Made by a program: the position numbers and the translations under genes. From the NCBI RefSeq assembly GCF_937871615.1, contig NZ_CALMPA010000021.1, forward strand, positions 1 to 64,000: a stretch of DNA of 64,000 bases. The letters run 5' to 3'. The notes beneath the pieces were generated by a model. The model was not told the origin of the DNA. It searched no databases and saw nothing but the letters and a program-made list of their open reading frames with translations. This DNA is from an uncultured Sphingomonas sp. (GTDB lineage: Bacteria > Pseudomonadota > Alphaproteobacteria > Sphingomonadales > Sphingomonadaceae). Below, one piece after another: positions 42,291 through 50,909 of this stretch (position 1 is the stretch's first letter; every line of letters begins with the position of its first letter).

Positions 42291-43601
42291 ATGGCTACTG
42301 GATCGGCGACAACGCTCGCGACGCGCGAAGCAGCCCCGGCGACACGCCGCACGGTGGCGCTGTGGATGCTGTTCGCCATTGGCACGCTCAATTTCGTCGA
42401 CCGGCAGCTATTGTCCGTGCTGGTCGAGCCGATCCGCGCCGAAATGGCTTTCACCGATACGCAATTCGGGCTGCTTACGGGCCTGAGCTTCGCGCTGTTC
42501 TACGCGCTGATGGGCATCCCGCTGGCGATGGTGGCAGATCGCTGGCATCGCGTGCGGCTGATCGCGGCGGCCTGTGTGGTGTGGAGCCTGTTTACCGCCG
42601 TCTGCGGGCTGGTGCAGAATTTCACCCAGCTCGCGCTCGCCCGGTTTGGCGTCGGCATCGGCGAGGCGGGCGGCGGGACGCCATCCTATTCGGTGCTCTC
42701 CGATTATTACCCGCCGGAACGCCGCCCGCTGGCGATCGGGCTTTACACGTTGTGCGGCCCGATGGGCGTGTTCCTTGGCGCGGGCCTGGGCGGCTGGGCG
42801 GCGGCGACGATCGGGTGGCGCGGCGCGTTCATCGCGATCGGGCTGGTCGGCGCCCTGGTCGCCGCGCCGATGCTACTGCTGCTGGTGCGCGAGCCGCCGC
42901 GCGGCCAGATGGACGCGGGCCGGCAGACCAACGAGGCCGCGCCGTCGATCGGGCAGAGCCTGTCAGCCTTCACCAGCAATCGCTCGCTCAGGGCGGTGGC
43001 AATCGCCAGCGGGCTGTGCGCGTTTGTCAGCTATGGAATGCTCAACTGGATTCCAGCCTTCCTGATGCGCACGCAGGGAATGCCTGTCGGCGCGCTCGCC
43101 ACCTGGTTCGCGCCCGCCGCCGGGATCACCTTCGGCCTTGGCAATTGGGGCGGCGGCGCGCTGGTCAACCGTTTCGCACGGCGCTCCGCCGCCGCTTATG
43201 GCATGGTGCCGTGCATCGCGATGCTGCTGCTGGTGCCGAGTTTCGGCGCGGCGCTGTTCGTGCAGAGCTGGCAATGGTCGCTCGCGATCATGCTGCCGCC
43301 TATGATCGCGTGCACCATCTTCGTCGCGCCGGCGATCGCGCTGGTGCAGAACTTGTCGCCGCCGCGCGCGCGCGCCACCGCGACCGCCGTGCTGATGCTG
43401 ATGTTCAATCTCGTCGGGCTGGGCTGTGGCCCGCTCGTGGTGGGGATCATCAGCGACGCGCTGACCCCGCTTCACGGCGCGGCGAGCCTGCGCTTCGCGC
43501 TGCTGTGCACCTTGCCGGTCGCCGCGCTCGCCGCCTACGCGCAATATCGCGTCGCGCGCGTCGTGCCGCGCGACCTCGACGAGCCGATCAAGGAAAACTG
43601 A
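42291..43601 (+). CDS. MFS transporter (spinster-like)
   Basis: A 436-residue, 12-span major-facilitator protein. The helix 2-3 loop ADRWHRVRLI follows the conserved Asp-Arg pattern, and NFVDRQLLSVLVEPI and GVGIGEAGGGTPSYSVLSDYYPP are typical of spinster-like carriers common beside TonB receptors in sphingomonads. It likely moves the substrate or an intermediate over the inner membrane. AAGGA lies six bases before the ATG at 42,291; the ATG at 42,285 abuts the ribosome binding site. Small enzyme genes follow at short spacing. Confidence 0.9.
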   Translation: MATGSATTLATREAAPATRRTVALWMLFAIGTLNFVDRQLLSVLVEPIRAEMAFTDTQFGLLTGLSFALFYALMGIPLAMVADRWHRVRLIAAACVVWSLFTAVCGLVQNFTQLALARFGVGIGEAGGGTPSYSVLSDYYPPERRPLAIGLYTLCGPMGVFLGAGLGGWAAATIGWRGAFIAIGLVGALVAAPMLLLLVREPPRGQMDAGRQTNEAAPSIGQSLSAFTSNRSLRAVAIASGLCAFVSYGMLNWIPAFLMRTQGMPVGALATWFAPAAGITFGLGNWGGGALVNRFARRSAAAYGMVPCIAMLLLVPSFGAALFVQSWQWSLAIMLPPMIACTIFVAPAIALVQNLSPPRARATATAVLMLMFNLVGLGCGPLVVGIISDALTPLHGAASLRFALLCTLPVAALAAYAQYRVARVVPRDLDEPIKEN

Positions 43602-43625
43602 GAAACCGATTTAGGGAGAGAGCCG

Positions 43626-44018
43626 ATGAACGACAGTGAGATGCGCGCCTTCGCCACGGGCTTTTTCGATGCGATCGAACGAGGCGATATCCCCGCGATG
43701 CAGGCATGTTTCACGCCCGATGCGGAGATCTGGCACAATACCGACGAACTGATCGTGAGCCCGGCGGACACCGCAAAGGTGCTGGCCGGCATGGTCGCGC
43801 GCATCAGCGATCCGCGCTATGCCGATCGCCGCATCAACGTCTTTGCCGGCGGCTTCGTCCAGCAGCATGTGCTGGAAGGAAAGCGCGTCCACGATGGCGG
43901 CGCGGTGCGGCTGCCCTGCGCGATCATCTGCAAGGTCACCGATGGCCGAATCACGCGGCTCGACGAATATTTCGATTCGGCGCACGTCGCCGAATTCCGC
44001 AAATACGCACAAGCTTGA
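43626..44018 (+). CDS. NTF2-like (SnoaL/ketosteroid-isomerase fold) protein
   Basis: A 130-residue protein with the cone-shaped NTF2 pattern: long first helix (RAFATGFFDAIERGDIPAM), CFTPDAEIWHNTDE and a C-terminal LPCAIICKVTDGRITRLDEYFDSA block. Relatives bind or isomerise small hydrophobic ligands or act as dehydratases; the exact role is unknown. GGGAGAG precedes the ATG; gaps to the MFS gene (24 bases) and the CMD-like gene (13 bases) suggest one operon. Confidence 0.85.
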   Translation: MNDSEMRAFATGFFDAIERGDIPAMQACFTPDAEIWHNTDELIVSPADTAKVLAGMVARISDPRYADRRINVFAGGFVQQHVLEGKRVHDGGAVRLPCAIICKVTDGRITRLDEYFDSAHVAEFRKYAQA

Positions 44019-44031
44019 GGAGAGAGAGACG

Positions 44032-44673
44032 ATGCCGGTTCTACGCCAGGTTCCCCGCAGCGAGGTAACGGACGAAACCGTGCTCGCTTACTACAACCGC
44101 CTGTTCGGGGATCGCGATCCGGTCAGCGAACCGGGCACCGCGACCGGCACGCCGGGCGACTGGTGGACGGTCTACGCGCTCGCGCCGGATATCTTCAAGC
44201 ACGCGGTCGACGGCTTCGCGGTCTATCGCCACCCGAGCCGCCGCATCTCGCCGGTATTGCGCGAATTGGGGCAGACCCGCGCGGGCTGGGTGAAGGGCAG
44301 CCAGTTCGTCTTCTCGCAACATTGCAAGTCGCTGCGCGGCCTTGGCGTCAGCGAGGAGAAGATCGCGGCGATCCCCTATTGGACCGTCGCCGATTGCTAT
44401 GACGAGCAGGAACGCGCGGTGCTCGCTTACGCCGATTGCCTGGCGCAGGCCGGCGGGCGCGTGCCCGATCAGGTGTTCGACAAGCTGCGCACCTTCTGGG
44501 ACGACGAGCAGATCTTCGAATTCACCTACATCACCTGCCTTTACGACATGCACGCGGTGATTACCCGCGCGCTGCGCATGGAATTCGACAACCGCGAAGA
44601 CCCGATCGTGGAAATCGCCGCCCCCGAAGGCTTCGACGCGGCGGACTTCCTCAGCGCGCGCCCGTCGCGATAA
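44032..44673 (+). CDS. Carboxymuconolactone decarboxylase-like (AhpD fold) protein
   Basis: A 213-residue helical protein of the CMD/AhpD superfamily, with the signature region SQFVFSQHCKSLRGLGVSEEKIAAI (about residues 82-106; one His-Cys pair) and the following helix DEQERAVLAYADCL. The single Cys in the HCK motif, rather than CxxC, argues against alkylhydroperoxidase activity and for a decarboxylase, isomerase or binding role. GAGGAGAG precedes the ATG. The stop codon lies inside a long palindrome. Confidence 0.8.
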   Translation: MPVLRQVPRSEVTDETVLAYYNRLFGDRDPVSEPGTATGTPGDWWTVYALAPDIFKHAVDGFAVYRHPSRRISPVLRELGQTRAGWVKGSQFVFSQHCKSLRGLGVSEEKIAAIPYWTVADCYDEQERAVLAYADCLAQAGGRVPDQVFDKLRTFWDDEQIFEFTYITCLYDMHAVITRALRMEFDNREDPIVEIAAPEGFDAADFLSARPSR

Positions 44674-44701
44674 CCGTCAATATAATTGACAGTTATCGCG
44701 A
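44665..44701. promoter_or_regulatory. 37-base palindrome over the CMD-like stop and next promoter
   Basis: Outer arms TCGCGATAAC (44665-44674) and GTTATCGCGA (44692-44701) and inner arms GTCAAT and ATTGAC are perfect inverted copies with single-base breaks at 44675 and 44691 and a three-base centre. It covers the -35 box of the promoter at 44686. With no T run it fits an operator better than a terminator. It is unlike the CTTAG-N4-CTAAG sites. Confidence 0.6.
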
Positions 44702-44714
44702 TTCGGCTTATGCT
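44686..44714 (+). promoter_or_regulatory. Strong sigma-70-type promoter for the VOC gene
   Basis: TTGACA (44686-44691), 17-base spacer, TATGCT (44709-44714). Transcription would start near 44,721 and give a leader of about 115 bases before the VOC start. The -35 box is inside the palindrome. Confidence 0.6.
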
Positions 44715-44728
44715 CGCGAACATAATAC

Positions 44729-44773
44729 GGGAAGGTGGCGAGTCGCCTGGGCGCACCGGCGCTTCACCTTCCC
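44729..44773 (+). other. Structured 5' leader (possible three-way junction) before the VOC gene
   Basis: Perfect nine-base arms GGGAAGGTG (44729-44737) and CACCTTCCC (44765-44773) enclose two small hairpins, GCG-AGT-CGC (44738-44746) and GCGC-ACCG-GCGC (44751-44762). The fold begins a few bases after the predicted transcription start, 62 bases before the coding start. I do not recognise an Rfam family. Confidence 0.4.
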
Positions 44774-44834
44774 GACAGTTTCCCCGGACCGCACCCACGC
44801 GCAATCCGGTTGATGGCACAAGAGGAGACGGATG

Positions 44835-45452
44835 ATGCCGGCCACCAACACCCAGTTCGAATTCAAAGGCGTCAACCATCTGGCGCTGGTCTGCAAGGAT
44901 ATGGCCCGGACAGTTGAATTCTATCGCGACGTGCTGGGGATGCCGCTGGTCAAGACGATCGACCTGCCGGGCAATCGCGGCCAGCATTTCTTCTTCGACA
45001 TGGGCAATGGCGACAGCCTCGCCTTCTTCTGGTTCCAGGGCGCGCCGGAAGCGCATCCGGGCATCTCCGCGCCGGAGGCTCTGCCGACGCAGGGCAATTT
45101 CATGTCCGCGCACGGATCGATGAACCATATCGCGTTCAACGTGCCGGCCGAGAAGTTCGACGAATATTATGAGCGGCTCCAGTCGAAGGGGATCGCGGTC
45201 ACGCGGATTCTGGATCACGACAATTCGGAAACGCAGGTGGCCGATCACATGCACGACGGCGTGTTCGTCCGCTCGGTCTATTTCTTCGATCCCGATGGCG
45301 TGTGCCTCGAATTCGCGGCGTGGACCAAGGAGTTCACCGATGCCGACGTGGCGCACGATCCGGTGACCGCCGACGGCACCAAGGTGGAGGGCATGATCGT
45401 CCAGAAGGCACTCGCGCGGAACGACGTCACGGAAATGGCGCTCGCCAAGTAA
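44835..45452 (+). CDS. VOC-family protein (glyoxalase/extradiol dioxygenase fold)
   Basis: A 205-residue vicinal-oxygen-chelate protein with two beta-alpha-beta3 modules. Likely metal ligands are H15 (GVNHLALVC), H98 (SMNHIAFNV) and E159 (GVCLEFAAW), the H-H-E set of type I extradiol dioxygenases and related lyases. It could open an aromatic ring or act as an isomerase/epimerase. It has its own promoter and structured leader, so may be expressed apart from the MFS-CMD operon. AGGAG is seven bases before the second of two adjacent ATGs, which I take as the start. Confidence 0.85.
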   Translation: MPATNTQFEFKGVNHLALVCKDMARTVEFYRDVLGMPLVKTIDLPGNRGQHFFFDMGNGDSLAFFWFQGAPEAHPGISAPEALPTQGNFMSAHGSMNHIAFNVPAEKFDEYYERLQSKGIAVTRILDHDNSETQVADHMHDGVFVRSVYFFDPDGVCLEFAAWTKEFTDADVAHDPVTADGTKVEGMIVQKALARNDVTEMALAK

Positions 45453-45464
45453 TCATGCGGGAAA

Positions 45465-45491
45465 GATCGGGAGGTTTCGCGCCTCCCGGTC
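45465..45491 (+). terminator. Hairpin after the VOC gene
   Basis: CGGGAGG (45468-45474) pairs with CCTCCCG (45482-45488), extendable by three pairs including one wobble, 13 bases after the stop. No T run follows, so termination is uncertain. Confidence 0.35.
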
Positions 45492-45510
45492 GCTCCGGCG
45501 CTTGCAGTCG

Positions 45511-45524
45511 CTTATATTGCTAAG
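45511..45524. promoter_or_regulatory. Island operator site 7 (CTTAT-ATTG-CTAAG)
   Basis: It ends 33 bases before the MetE-like start and lies within a plausible promoter, TTGCAG (45502-45507), 17 bases, TATCCT (45525-45530). Confidence 0.65.
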
Positions 45525-45557
45525 TATCCTTTGCGCTCCTTCCGTTTAAGGGGTGAC

Positions 45558-46607
45558 ATGGCCAACGATATCCTTCTGCCGACGACCATCGTGGGCAGCT
45601 ATCCACAGCCCGATTGGCTGATCGACCGTGAGCGGCTGAAGGCGAGCCTTCCGCCGCGCACCCGCGCCCAGGAATTGTGGCGTATCCCCGAGCCCTGGCT
45701 GGGCGACGCGCAGGAAGCCGCGACGCTCGTTGCCATTCGCGATCAGGAACTGGCCGGCATCGACATCGTCGGCGATGGCGAAATGCGCCGCGAAAGCTAT
45801 TCCAACCGCCTCGCCAACGCGCTGAGCGGGATCGATATCGACAATCCCGGCGTGGCGATGGATCGCACCGGCAAGCCCAACCCGGCACCGCGCGTCAGCG
45901 GCCCGATCCGCCGCATCGGCGGGATCGAGGTGCAGGACGCCCAATACCTCAAGCGCCATTCGACGAAGCCGGTGAAGCTCACCCTCCCCGGCCCGTTCAC
46001 GATGACCAAGCAGGCGCAGAACGATTATTACAAGACCGACGCCGATCTCGCGATGGATTATGCCGATGCGGTGAATGCGGAGATCAAGGATCTGTTCGCC
46101 GCCGGCGTCGATGTCGTCCAGCTTGACGAGCCGTATCTTCAGGCCCGCGCGACCGACGCGCGCGATTTCGCGCTTGCCGCGATTGATCGCTCGCTCGAAG
46201 GCGTTACCGGCACGACTGCGCTGCACATCTGTTTCGGCTATGCGCTGGTCCACGGCAATCAGGTGACCAAGCCCAAGGCCTATGACTTCCTGACCGAACT
46301 CAACCGCTCGCGAATCGACGTGATCTCGGTCGAGGCGGCGCAGCCGGGGCTCGATCCGTCGATCCTCGCCGAACTGCCCGACAAGATCATCATGTATGGC
46401 GTGCTCGATCTGTCGCATAACGAGATCGAGCCGGCGGAACTGATCGCGGCGCGCATCCGCGAGGCGCTGCGCCATGTGTCGTCCGACCGGCTGTGGATCG
46501 CGCCCGATTGTGGCATGAAATATCACTCGCGCGAGGTCGCCTTCGCGAAGCTCGCCGCGATGGTCGAAGGCACGCGCATCGTCCGCAAGGAGCTTGGCGC
46601 GGCATGA
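45558..46607 (+). CDS. Short MetE-like zinc methyltransferase (cobalamin-independent)
   Basis: A 349-residue protein equal to the C-terminal catalytic barrel of MetE without the N-terminal folate domain. Zinc ligands are expected at H223 and C225 (LHICFGY), E259 (SVEAAQ) and C318 (APDCGMK). Relatives move a methyl or alkyl group to a thiol, including core methionine synthases and epoxyalkane:coenzyme M transferase. In this island it may take a methyl or alkyl group from the substrate onto homocysteine or another thiol; a simple methionine synthase is the alternative. AAGGGG precedes the ATG at 45,558. Confidence 0.82.
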   Translation: MANDILLPTTIVGSYPQPDWLIDRERLKASLPPRTRAQELWRIPEPWLGDAQEAATLVAIRDQELAGIDIVGDGEMRRESYSNRLANALSGIDIDNPGVAMDRTGKPNPAPRVSGPIRRIGGIEVQDAQYLKRHSTKPVKLTLPGPFTMTKQAQNDYYKTDADLAMDYADAVNAEIKDLFAAGVDVVQLDEPYLQARATDARDFALAAIDRSLEGVTGTTALHICFGYALVHGNQVTKPKAYDFLTELNRSRIDVISVEAAQPGLDPSILAELPDKIIMYGVLDLSHNEIEPAELIAARIREALRHVSSDRLWIAPDCGMKYHSREVAFAKLAAMVEGTRIVRKELGAA

Positions 46608-46612
46608 ATATC

Positions 46613-46644
46613 ACCGGCCCGACGCCGGAATGGCGCGGGCCGGT
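46613..46644 (+). terminator. Hairpin between MetE-like and sulfatase genes
   Basis: ACCGGCCCG (46613-46621) and CGGGCCGGT (46636-46644) are perfect nine-base arms followed by CGTTTCC. The weak T run suggests partial termination, letting some transcription pass to the sulfatase. Confidence 0.4.
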
Positions 46645-46694
46645 CGTTTCCCCGGACGCAGTGTGTCCAGGGGCGGGATTTTGAGGAGAGGCCA

Positions 46695-48422
46695 ATGAGT
46701 AGTAACGATTTCAGCCGCCGCACCTTGCTTGCGAGTGCTGGCGGCGTGGCGGCGGTGGCAGCGGCGGTTTCGATGGCGAAACCGGCCGAAGCGGCCCCGG
46801 CGACGATCGAGCGCCCGCGTGGCAAGCGCCGCACGGATGGCCGCTACAACATCCTGATGATCGTTACCGACCAGCAGCGTTCCTTCGCCGACGTGCCGAA
46901 ATCGCTGCCGATGCCGGGGCAGGACATGATCCGCCGCCGGGGCGTCTCGTTCGACAATTACCTCATCAACACCAATCCGTGCGGGCCATCGCGCGCGGTG
47001 ATGTATACCGGGCAGCATACCCAGCAGAACGGCGTGTATCTCAATCCGAACAGCCAGCCCTTCCCGGAATTGCGCAAGGACATACCGACGATCGGCCATA
47101 TGCTGCGCGACGCGGGCTATTACACCACGTACAAGGGCAAGTGGCATCTGTCCGACATCGAGCTGCCGCAGGTTTCCGAGCGCAAGCTGAAATATCCGCG
47201 CGGCGACGATCTCCTCGAACCGTTCGGCTTCTCGGACTATAATTTCGACGGCGAGCGCGTCGGCCTGACCTGGCAGGGCTTCATGGACGACGGGACGACC
47301 GCCGCCGAAGCGATCAACACGCTGCGCGATCTGGAGGGCGGCAAGGCCGGCGACAAGCCGTGGTTCATGGCGGTGAATTTCGTCAATCCGCACGATATCA
47401 TGTTCTTCGACGCGCGCGGTGACGGCGAAAAGACCCGCATAATGCCCAATCTGATCGCGCCGCTGTTTCCAGCGCCCGGCGATCCGATCTACGACGCGGA
47501 CTGGAAAGCGCCGCTTCCCAAGAGCTTCTATGCCGACGATCTGTCGACCAAGCCCAGCGCGCACGCCGCGATCCGCGCCGCTTCATGGGCGTTCTACGGC
47601 AAGCTCGATCATGCCGACGAGGCGGCGTGGCAGCGTTTCCAGAATTACTATTTCAACTGCATTCGCGATGTCGATCGCCACGTCGCGGCGGTGATGACCG
47701 CGCTGGAGGAAAGCGGGCAGATCGACGACACGATCGTCATCTACACCTCCGATCACGGCGAGCGCGGCGGCGCGCACGGGCTGCGCCAGAAGGCCGGCAC
47801 GGTCTATAAGGAGGATATCGGCGTTCCGTTCGTCATCGCGCATCCAAAAGGCGCGAAGGGGCAACAGACCGCGGCGCTCGGCACCACGCTCGATATCGCG
47901 CCAACGCTGCTCAGCATGGCCGGCGTCGATGCAGCGAAGCGCCCTGCCACGCTCAAGGGGCACGATCTCACCCCCGCCGCGATGCACCCGGATGCGCGCA
48001 CCGGCCGCGATCAGCAGGGCTCGCTGCTCAATTATGCGGTGGCCTATGGCTGGAACCAGCCGGACGTGCCGCCCGGCGTGGAGAATGTGAAGCCGCTCGC
48101 CGCGCCCGATGTCGCGCTGCGGCGGCTGTATCGCGGGGTATTCGACGGGCGCTACAAGTTCGCGCGCTATTTCGCGCCGGACCAGCACCATATCCCGACG
48201 AGCTGGGAAATGCTGACCAGGCTCAACGATCTGGAATTGTACGACACGCTGCGCGATCCGGACGAGATCGTGAACCTCGCCAGCCCGGCGAACCGCGAGA
48301 AGAACCGCGCGCTGATCCTGCGGCTCAGCAAGATGACCAACGCGCTGATCGCGCGCGAAGTGGGCGTGGACGACGGCGCGCTCTACAAGGGCCAGTACAA
48401 GGTCACCAACAAGACGGCGTGA
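46695..48422 (+). CDS. Tat-exported type I sulfatase
   Basis: A 575-residue sulfatase with a twin-arginine signal (SRRTLLASAGG, cleavage near AEAAPA). The formylglycine site is C96 in NPCGPSRAVMYTG (C-x-P-S-R), and metal/substrate residues appear in IVTDQQ, YKGKWHL and YTSDHGE. It should cleave a sulfate ester in the periplasm; arylsulfatase or other alkyl sulfate classes cannot be told apart. A formylglycine-generating enzyme is needed and is not in the window. GAGGAGAGG precedes the ATG. It ends at a strong bidirectional terminator facing receptor 2. Confidence 0.9.
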   Translation: MSSNDFSRRTLLASAGGVAAVAAAVSMAKPAEAAPATIERPRGKRRTDGRYNILMIVTDQQRSFADVPKSLPMPGQDMIRRRGVSFDNYLINTNPCGPSRAVMYTGQHTQQNGVYLNPNSQPFPELRKDIPTIGHMLRDAGYYTTYKGKWHLSDIELPQVSERKLKYPRGDDLLEPFGFSDYNFDGERVGLTWQGFMDDGTTAAEAINTLRDLEGGKAGDKPWFMAVNFVNPHDIMFFDARGDGEKTRIMPNLIAPLFPAPGDPIYDADWKAPLPKSFYADDLSTKPSAHAAIRAASWAFYGKLDHADEAAWQRFQNYYFNCIRDVDRHVAAVMTALEESGQIDDTIVIYTSDHGERGGAHGLRQKAGTVYKEDIGVPFVIAHPKGAKGQQTAALGTTLDIAPTLLSMAGVDAAKRPATLKGHDLTPAAMHPDARTGRDQQGSLLNYAVAYGWNQPDVPPGVENVKPLAAPDVALRRLYRGVFDGRYKFARYFAPDQHHIPTSWEMLTRLNDLELYDTLRDPDEIVNLASPANREKNRALILRLSKMTNALIAREVGVDDGALYKGQYKVTNKTA

Positions 48423-48476
48423 TCCGGCTTCGCCCGCCCGGAAAACCGGGCGGGCGGCATGGCCGGCAACACGCGC

Positions 48477-48524
48477 AAAAAAGGGGGCGGGCCGCGCAGA
48501 TCGCGAGGCCCGCCCCCCTTTTTT
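48477..48524. terminator. Bidirectional Rho-independent terminator
   Basis: A-run AAAAAA, stem GGGGGCGGGCC / GGCCCGCCCCC with a 13-base loop, and T-run TTTTTT, symmetrical for both strands. It separates the convergent sulfatase and TonB receptor 2 genes. Confidence 0.92.
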
Positions 48525-48537
48525 GCAAGTTATCCGA

Positions 48538-50781
48538 TCAGAAGTTCTTCGACACCTGGAGCGTGATCGTCCGCGCCGGATTCACGAACACCGAGGTGGC
48601 GCCAGTGACGAACGGAATGCCGAATCCCTGGCTCCAGCTTACCGTGTTGCTGAGATTGCGCCCGATCAGCGCGATATCCCAGCCCTGCGCCTTGTTGGTG
48701 ACGGCGATACGCGCGTCATAGGTGGTATAGGCCGGCATCATCGTCGATGGCGCCTGCGTATCCTGATAGTTGGTCAGCCCGGTATAATTCGCCGAACCGC
48801 GCGCCGTGAGGCTCAGATCGTCGCTGATCGGCGCGTCGATCTGCGCATAGGCGGTCCATTTCCATTTGGGCGCGCGCGTCAGGCGATAGCCCGCAAGGTT
48901 CTGCGACACGCACGTCGGCGGCGCCCCGTAAACGCAGGTGGCACCCGGATAATCGAGATACTTCGCATCGAGATACGCCACGTTGCCGCCAAGCGTCAGG
49001 ATCGAAACCGGGCGGACATTGCCTTCGAATTCGATGCCACGCGAGCGGACCCTCGCAGCGTTTCCGGTAACGAAGCTGACGCCATTGTAGGTGGAAACCT
49101 GGAGATTGTCGAAATCGGTGCTGAACACCGCGAGGTTGGCATCATAAACGCCGCCCGCCCCGCGCATTTTCAGCCCAGCTTCCCACGACTTCGCGCGCTC
49201 GGGATCGAACTGATATTTGCCGGTCAGCCCAAGCCGCGTGTCATTCGAAACGAAGCCGCCGCCCTTGCTGCCGGTGGCGTAGCTTACATAAACTTGGCCG
49301 CGGCTGCTGAATTTGTAGCTGACCTTGCCTGAATAATCCCACAGCTTTTCCACGCGCTTGCCACGGATATCATAGGGCACGAACGCCAGCGGCCCCGGCA
49401 ATTGCTGCATCCGCGCCTGCTTGTTTTCATGGCTGTAGCGCAGGCTGCCGTCGATGGTGAGGCCGGGGAGCACTTCAAGGTTCGCCGCGATGAACGGCGA
49501 CACGGATTCGCTCGTCTGATCGAACGGCAGCACCGAATTGCCGTTCACTACCGGCGGCACCGGCAGCCCGGCGGTGCGCCAGAAGATATTCTGCACGATA
49601 TGCGATTTGGCGTAATAATATTGCACGCCACCGAACAGCGAAAGCGCGCCGATCGAGCCGGAAAGCCGGGCTTCCTGCGAAATCTGCGTGGTGCTTTCGG
49701 TGTGGAGATTATCCGAGAAGTTGAGCGGGCTGTTGTCGATATCGGTTTCGGTGCTCGCCTTGAGGTGGTTGTAGCCGCCGATCGTGGTGAGCTGGACCCC
49801 GCCACCGAGATCGGTGTTGGTAGTCAGCGTCACGGCGACATTCTCGGTGCGCGAGAATTCGGGATAGGGCGAGGACTGGACGCGGACGAAGCCGGGCGTT
49901 TCGGGAACGCCGCCAAATGCCGCATCAGTAGTGCGGACGAGATTGGCGAAGGCAGACGTGCCCAGCCCGTTATAGGCCCGGTTGCCGCCCTTGTAATCGT
50001 TCTTGCCGTATTCGACCTTCAGCTTGGCCGACATGCCCTTCATCGGCTCGAACAGCAATTGCCCGCGAATGCCGAGATAGTCGTTCGAATTGTCGCGCTT
50101 GCCGGTCGCGCGGTTATACATATAGCCGCCGGCATGGCCGCCCTGCGCGCTCAAACGGGCCGAGAGGGTGTCGGTCAGCGGGCCGGACAGATAGCCTTCC
50201 CCGTTCCACCCCTTGTTCTCGAATTCGTAGCCACCGCTGACGCGGCCCTCGAAATCGCGCGTCGGCGCGGCGGTGATGACGCTGATCGCGCCGGCATCGG
50301 TGTTCTTGCCGAACAACGCGCCCTGCGGCCCGCGCACCACCTCGACCCGCGCGACATCCATCATCGCGGTTTGCAGCGAGCGCGCGCGCCCCGAATAGAT
50401 GCCATCGACGAAGAAGCCGACCGATTGCTCAAACGCCAGATTGCCGCCGCCCGAGCCGAGCCCGCGCATACTGATGACGAAATTGCCGTTGGTCTGGTCG
50501 ATCTGGAGGTTGGGGACGCTGCCCTGGAGGTCGTTGAACTGGCGCGTGCCCATCTTGTCGAGATCGGCACCGGAAACCACCGCGACGGACAGCGGCACAT
50601 CGAGCAGGGTCTGCGGACGCCGCGTCGCGGTAACGATAACGTCATTGCCGGTGGCGGCGGTAGCGCGCTGATCGGCGCTATCGGTGGCAGGCGCCGCCTC
50701 CTGCGCATAAGCCGGCATCGCCAGAAACGGCACGGCCGCCCCCATCAGCAACGCAATACGCCTGTTCCTGAAACCCTTCAT
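48538..50781 (-). CDS. TonB-dependent outer-membrane receptor 2
   Basis: A 747-residue receptor: signal peptide ending MPAYAQ, TonB box region DVIVTATRRPQTLLDVPLS, plug with MRGLGSGGGN and VEVVRGPQGALFGKNTDAGAISVIT, and a barrel ending TLQVSKNF. It differs clearly from receptor 1 in the barrel, so the two may take different substrates or forms (for example sulfated and free). AGGAGGAGG precedes the ATG. Operator site 8 lies about 97 bases upstream. Confidence 0.95.
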   Translation of the reverse strand: MKGFRNRRIALLMGAAVPFLAMPAYAQEAAPATDSADQRATAATGNDVIVTATRRPQTLLDVPLSVAVVSGADLDKMGTRQFNDLQGSVPNLQIDQTNGNFVISMRGLGSGGGNLAFEQSVGFFVDGIYSGRARSLQTAMMDVARVEVVRGPQGALFGKNTDAGAISVITAAPTRDFEGRVSGGYEFENKGWNGEGYLSGPLTDTLSARLSAQGGHAGGYMYNRATGKRDNSNDYLGIRGQLLFEPMKGMSAKLKVEYGKNDYKGGNRAYNGLGTSAFANLVRTTDAAFGGVPETPGFVRVQSSPYPEFSRTENVAVTLTTNTDLGGGVQLTTIGGYNHLKASTETDIDNSPLNFSDNLHTESTTQISQEARLSGSIGALSLFGGVQYYYAKSHIVQNIFWRTAGLPVPPVVNGNSVLPFDQTSESVSPFIAANLEVLPGLTIDGSLRYSHENKQARMQQLPGPLAFVPYDIRGKRVEKLWDYSGKVSYKFSSRGQVYVSYATGSKGGGFVSNDTRLGLTGKYQFDPERAKSWEAGLKMRGAGGVYDANLAVFSTDFDNLQVSTYNGVSFVTGNAARVRSRGIEFEGNVRPVSILTLGGNVAYLDAKYLDYPGATCVYGAPPTCVSQNLAGYRLTRAPKWKWTAYAQIDAPISDDLSLTARGSANYTGLTNYQDTQAPSTMMPAYTTYDARIAVTNKAQGWDIALIGRNLSNTVSWSQGFGIPFVTGATSVFVNPARTITLQVSKNF

Positions 50782-50877
50782 CGCGTCCTCCTCCTGCTAT
50801 CGTGGACCGGAGGGCGATTGCCGCCCGCCGATCCTGATTCCGACTGGCTGGTCCCGAATTTCGCCAGCCATTATTAA

Positions 50878-50891
50878 CTTAGTATTCTAAT
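50878..50891. promoter_or_regulatory. Island operator site 8 (CTTAG-TATT-CTAAT)
   Basis: Upstream of receptor 2 (start 50,781) and just after the monooxygenase stop. On the minus strand it is followed by an AT-rich TTAATAAT that could be the -10 region of the receptor gene. Confidence 0.7.
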
Positions 50892-50909
50892 TGAATCGCC
50901 GTGCTGGCG

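Noticed and set aside
44665-44701. The long palindrome as a transcription terminator
   Set aside because: No T run follows and it overlaps a good -35 box, so an operator is more likely.
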